Shown: positions 63,822 through 64,000 of the stretch, one piece after another
Layout: every line of letters starts with the position of its first letter
Numbering within the stretch: the stretch's first letter is position 1
Assembly (NCBI RefSeq): GCF_001469895.1
Contig: NZ_LOPY01000009.1
Span: forward strand, 103,138-167,137
Direction of reading: 5' to 3'
DNA: 64,000 nt
Origin: Pseudoalteromonas sp. XI10
GTDB lineage: Bacteria > Pseudomonadota > Gammaproteobacteria > Enterobacterales > Alteromonadaceae
The notes under the pieces: generated by a model
Databases searched by the model: none
What the model was told of the DNA's origin: nothing
What the model saw: the letters and a program-made list of their open reading frames with translations, nothing else
Translations under genes and position numbers: made by a program

Positions 63822-64000
63822 TGACTCCATAAAAGTAGACACCTTTTTGGAGTCAGTAATCATGAAAGTAAAACCATATCGTAAACATTCCCTCGAATTT
63901 AAAATAAAAGTTGTTCAAGAGTCGTTAGACACCACAGATACAGTTAAGATGGTCGCGAATAAATACGGAATTCATCCTGACATGCTATCAAGTTGGAGAA
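63822..64000 (+). mobile_element. Left end of an IS3-family insertion sequence (truncated by the window)
   Basis: TGACTCCATAAAAGTAGACA starts the element, with the TG terminus and GTAGAC motif usual for IS3-family ends; TGACTCCA and TGGAGTCA flank the first 35 bases as a small inverted repeat. The transposase OrfA begins at 63862. The right end is outside the window. Confidence 0.8.
63862..64000 (+). CDS. IS3-family transposase OrfA, N-terminal part (partial)
   Basis: 46 codons are visible: MKVKPYRKHSLEFKIKVVQE, then SLDTTDTVKMVANKYGIHPD and MLSSWR. This is the helix-turn-helix (HTH_Tnp_1) of IS3-family OrfA. The gene runs off the right edge; OrfB would follow by frameshifting. Confidence 0.9.
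   Translation, partial: MKVKPYRKHSLEFKIKVVQESLDTTDTVKMVANKYGIHPDMLSSWR

Overview
The window looks like a chromosomal segment of a marine gammaproteobacterium of the Alteromonadales, most likely Pseudoalteromonas. This is inferred from protein content and gene order and was not tested by a search. Base composition is moderately AT-rich, no rRNA or tRNA genes were seen, and most genes are core housekeeping genes in orders familiar from gammaproteobacteria.

Layout. 1-4260: the 3' half of uvrA, a membrane protein, small proteins and a TraB/GumN protein. 4278-16407: on the minus strand, the classic pilMNOPQ-aroK-aroB-damX-dam-rpe-gph-trpS series (type IV pilus assembly, shikimate pathway, division/methylation), interrupted by two small plus-strand genes. 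16540-25370: mrcA, the methionine block metBL/metJ with a MetJ operator, a malic enzyme and rpmE. 25604-30718: priA-ftsN-hslVU-DUF971, with a heat-shock-type promoter ahead of hslV. 30715-44593: a MITE-like hairpin, two chemoreceptors, a glycosyltransferase/PAP2 pair, rraA-hutG, a degenerate GGDEF-EAL protein, hutI/hutC around a perfect HutC operator, and a stress-type cluster of very small genes, YqaE and a BON protein. 44924-64000: DUF1707 protein, VOC protein, pmbA, darP (yjgA), a REP-associated transposase inside its own REP cluster, pepO, mutT, secA, dciA, a sugar-1-phosphate kinase/nucleotidyltransferase pair, an MBL/beta-CASP protein, a four-helix-bundle protein, a YjbH protein, and the left end of an IS3-family element.

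The unusual part is the DNA between genes from about 36.3 kb onward, and mostly after 45.5 kb. About ten intergenic islands share one architecture. Tandem arrays with an exact 7-bp period (units such as GCTAGGT, GTGGTTA, GAGTTGC, TACGAGA) lie on one side. REP palindromes with GTAG heads lie in the middle in most islands. A degenerate 7-bp array of opposite polarity (CTGA or CTAA core) lies on the other side. Three islands also carry a nearly identical 73-bp core. Several arrays touch or supply the stop codon of the adjacent gene. A Y1 transposase of the RAYT/TnpA-REP family (48733-49185) sits between two runs of inverted REP pairs, nine complete pairs at about 78-bp spacing, and is the obvious candidate enzyme for the REP component. 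The source of the heptamer component is unexplained and is the best candidate here for an undescribed system.

Other points to examine: a small gene whose reading frame runs through its own terminator with no earlier stop codon, a possible 36-codon leader ORF with hairpins ahead of secA where SecM would be expected, and a REP-like sequence inside the coding region of the MBL protein.
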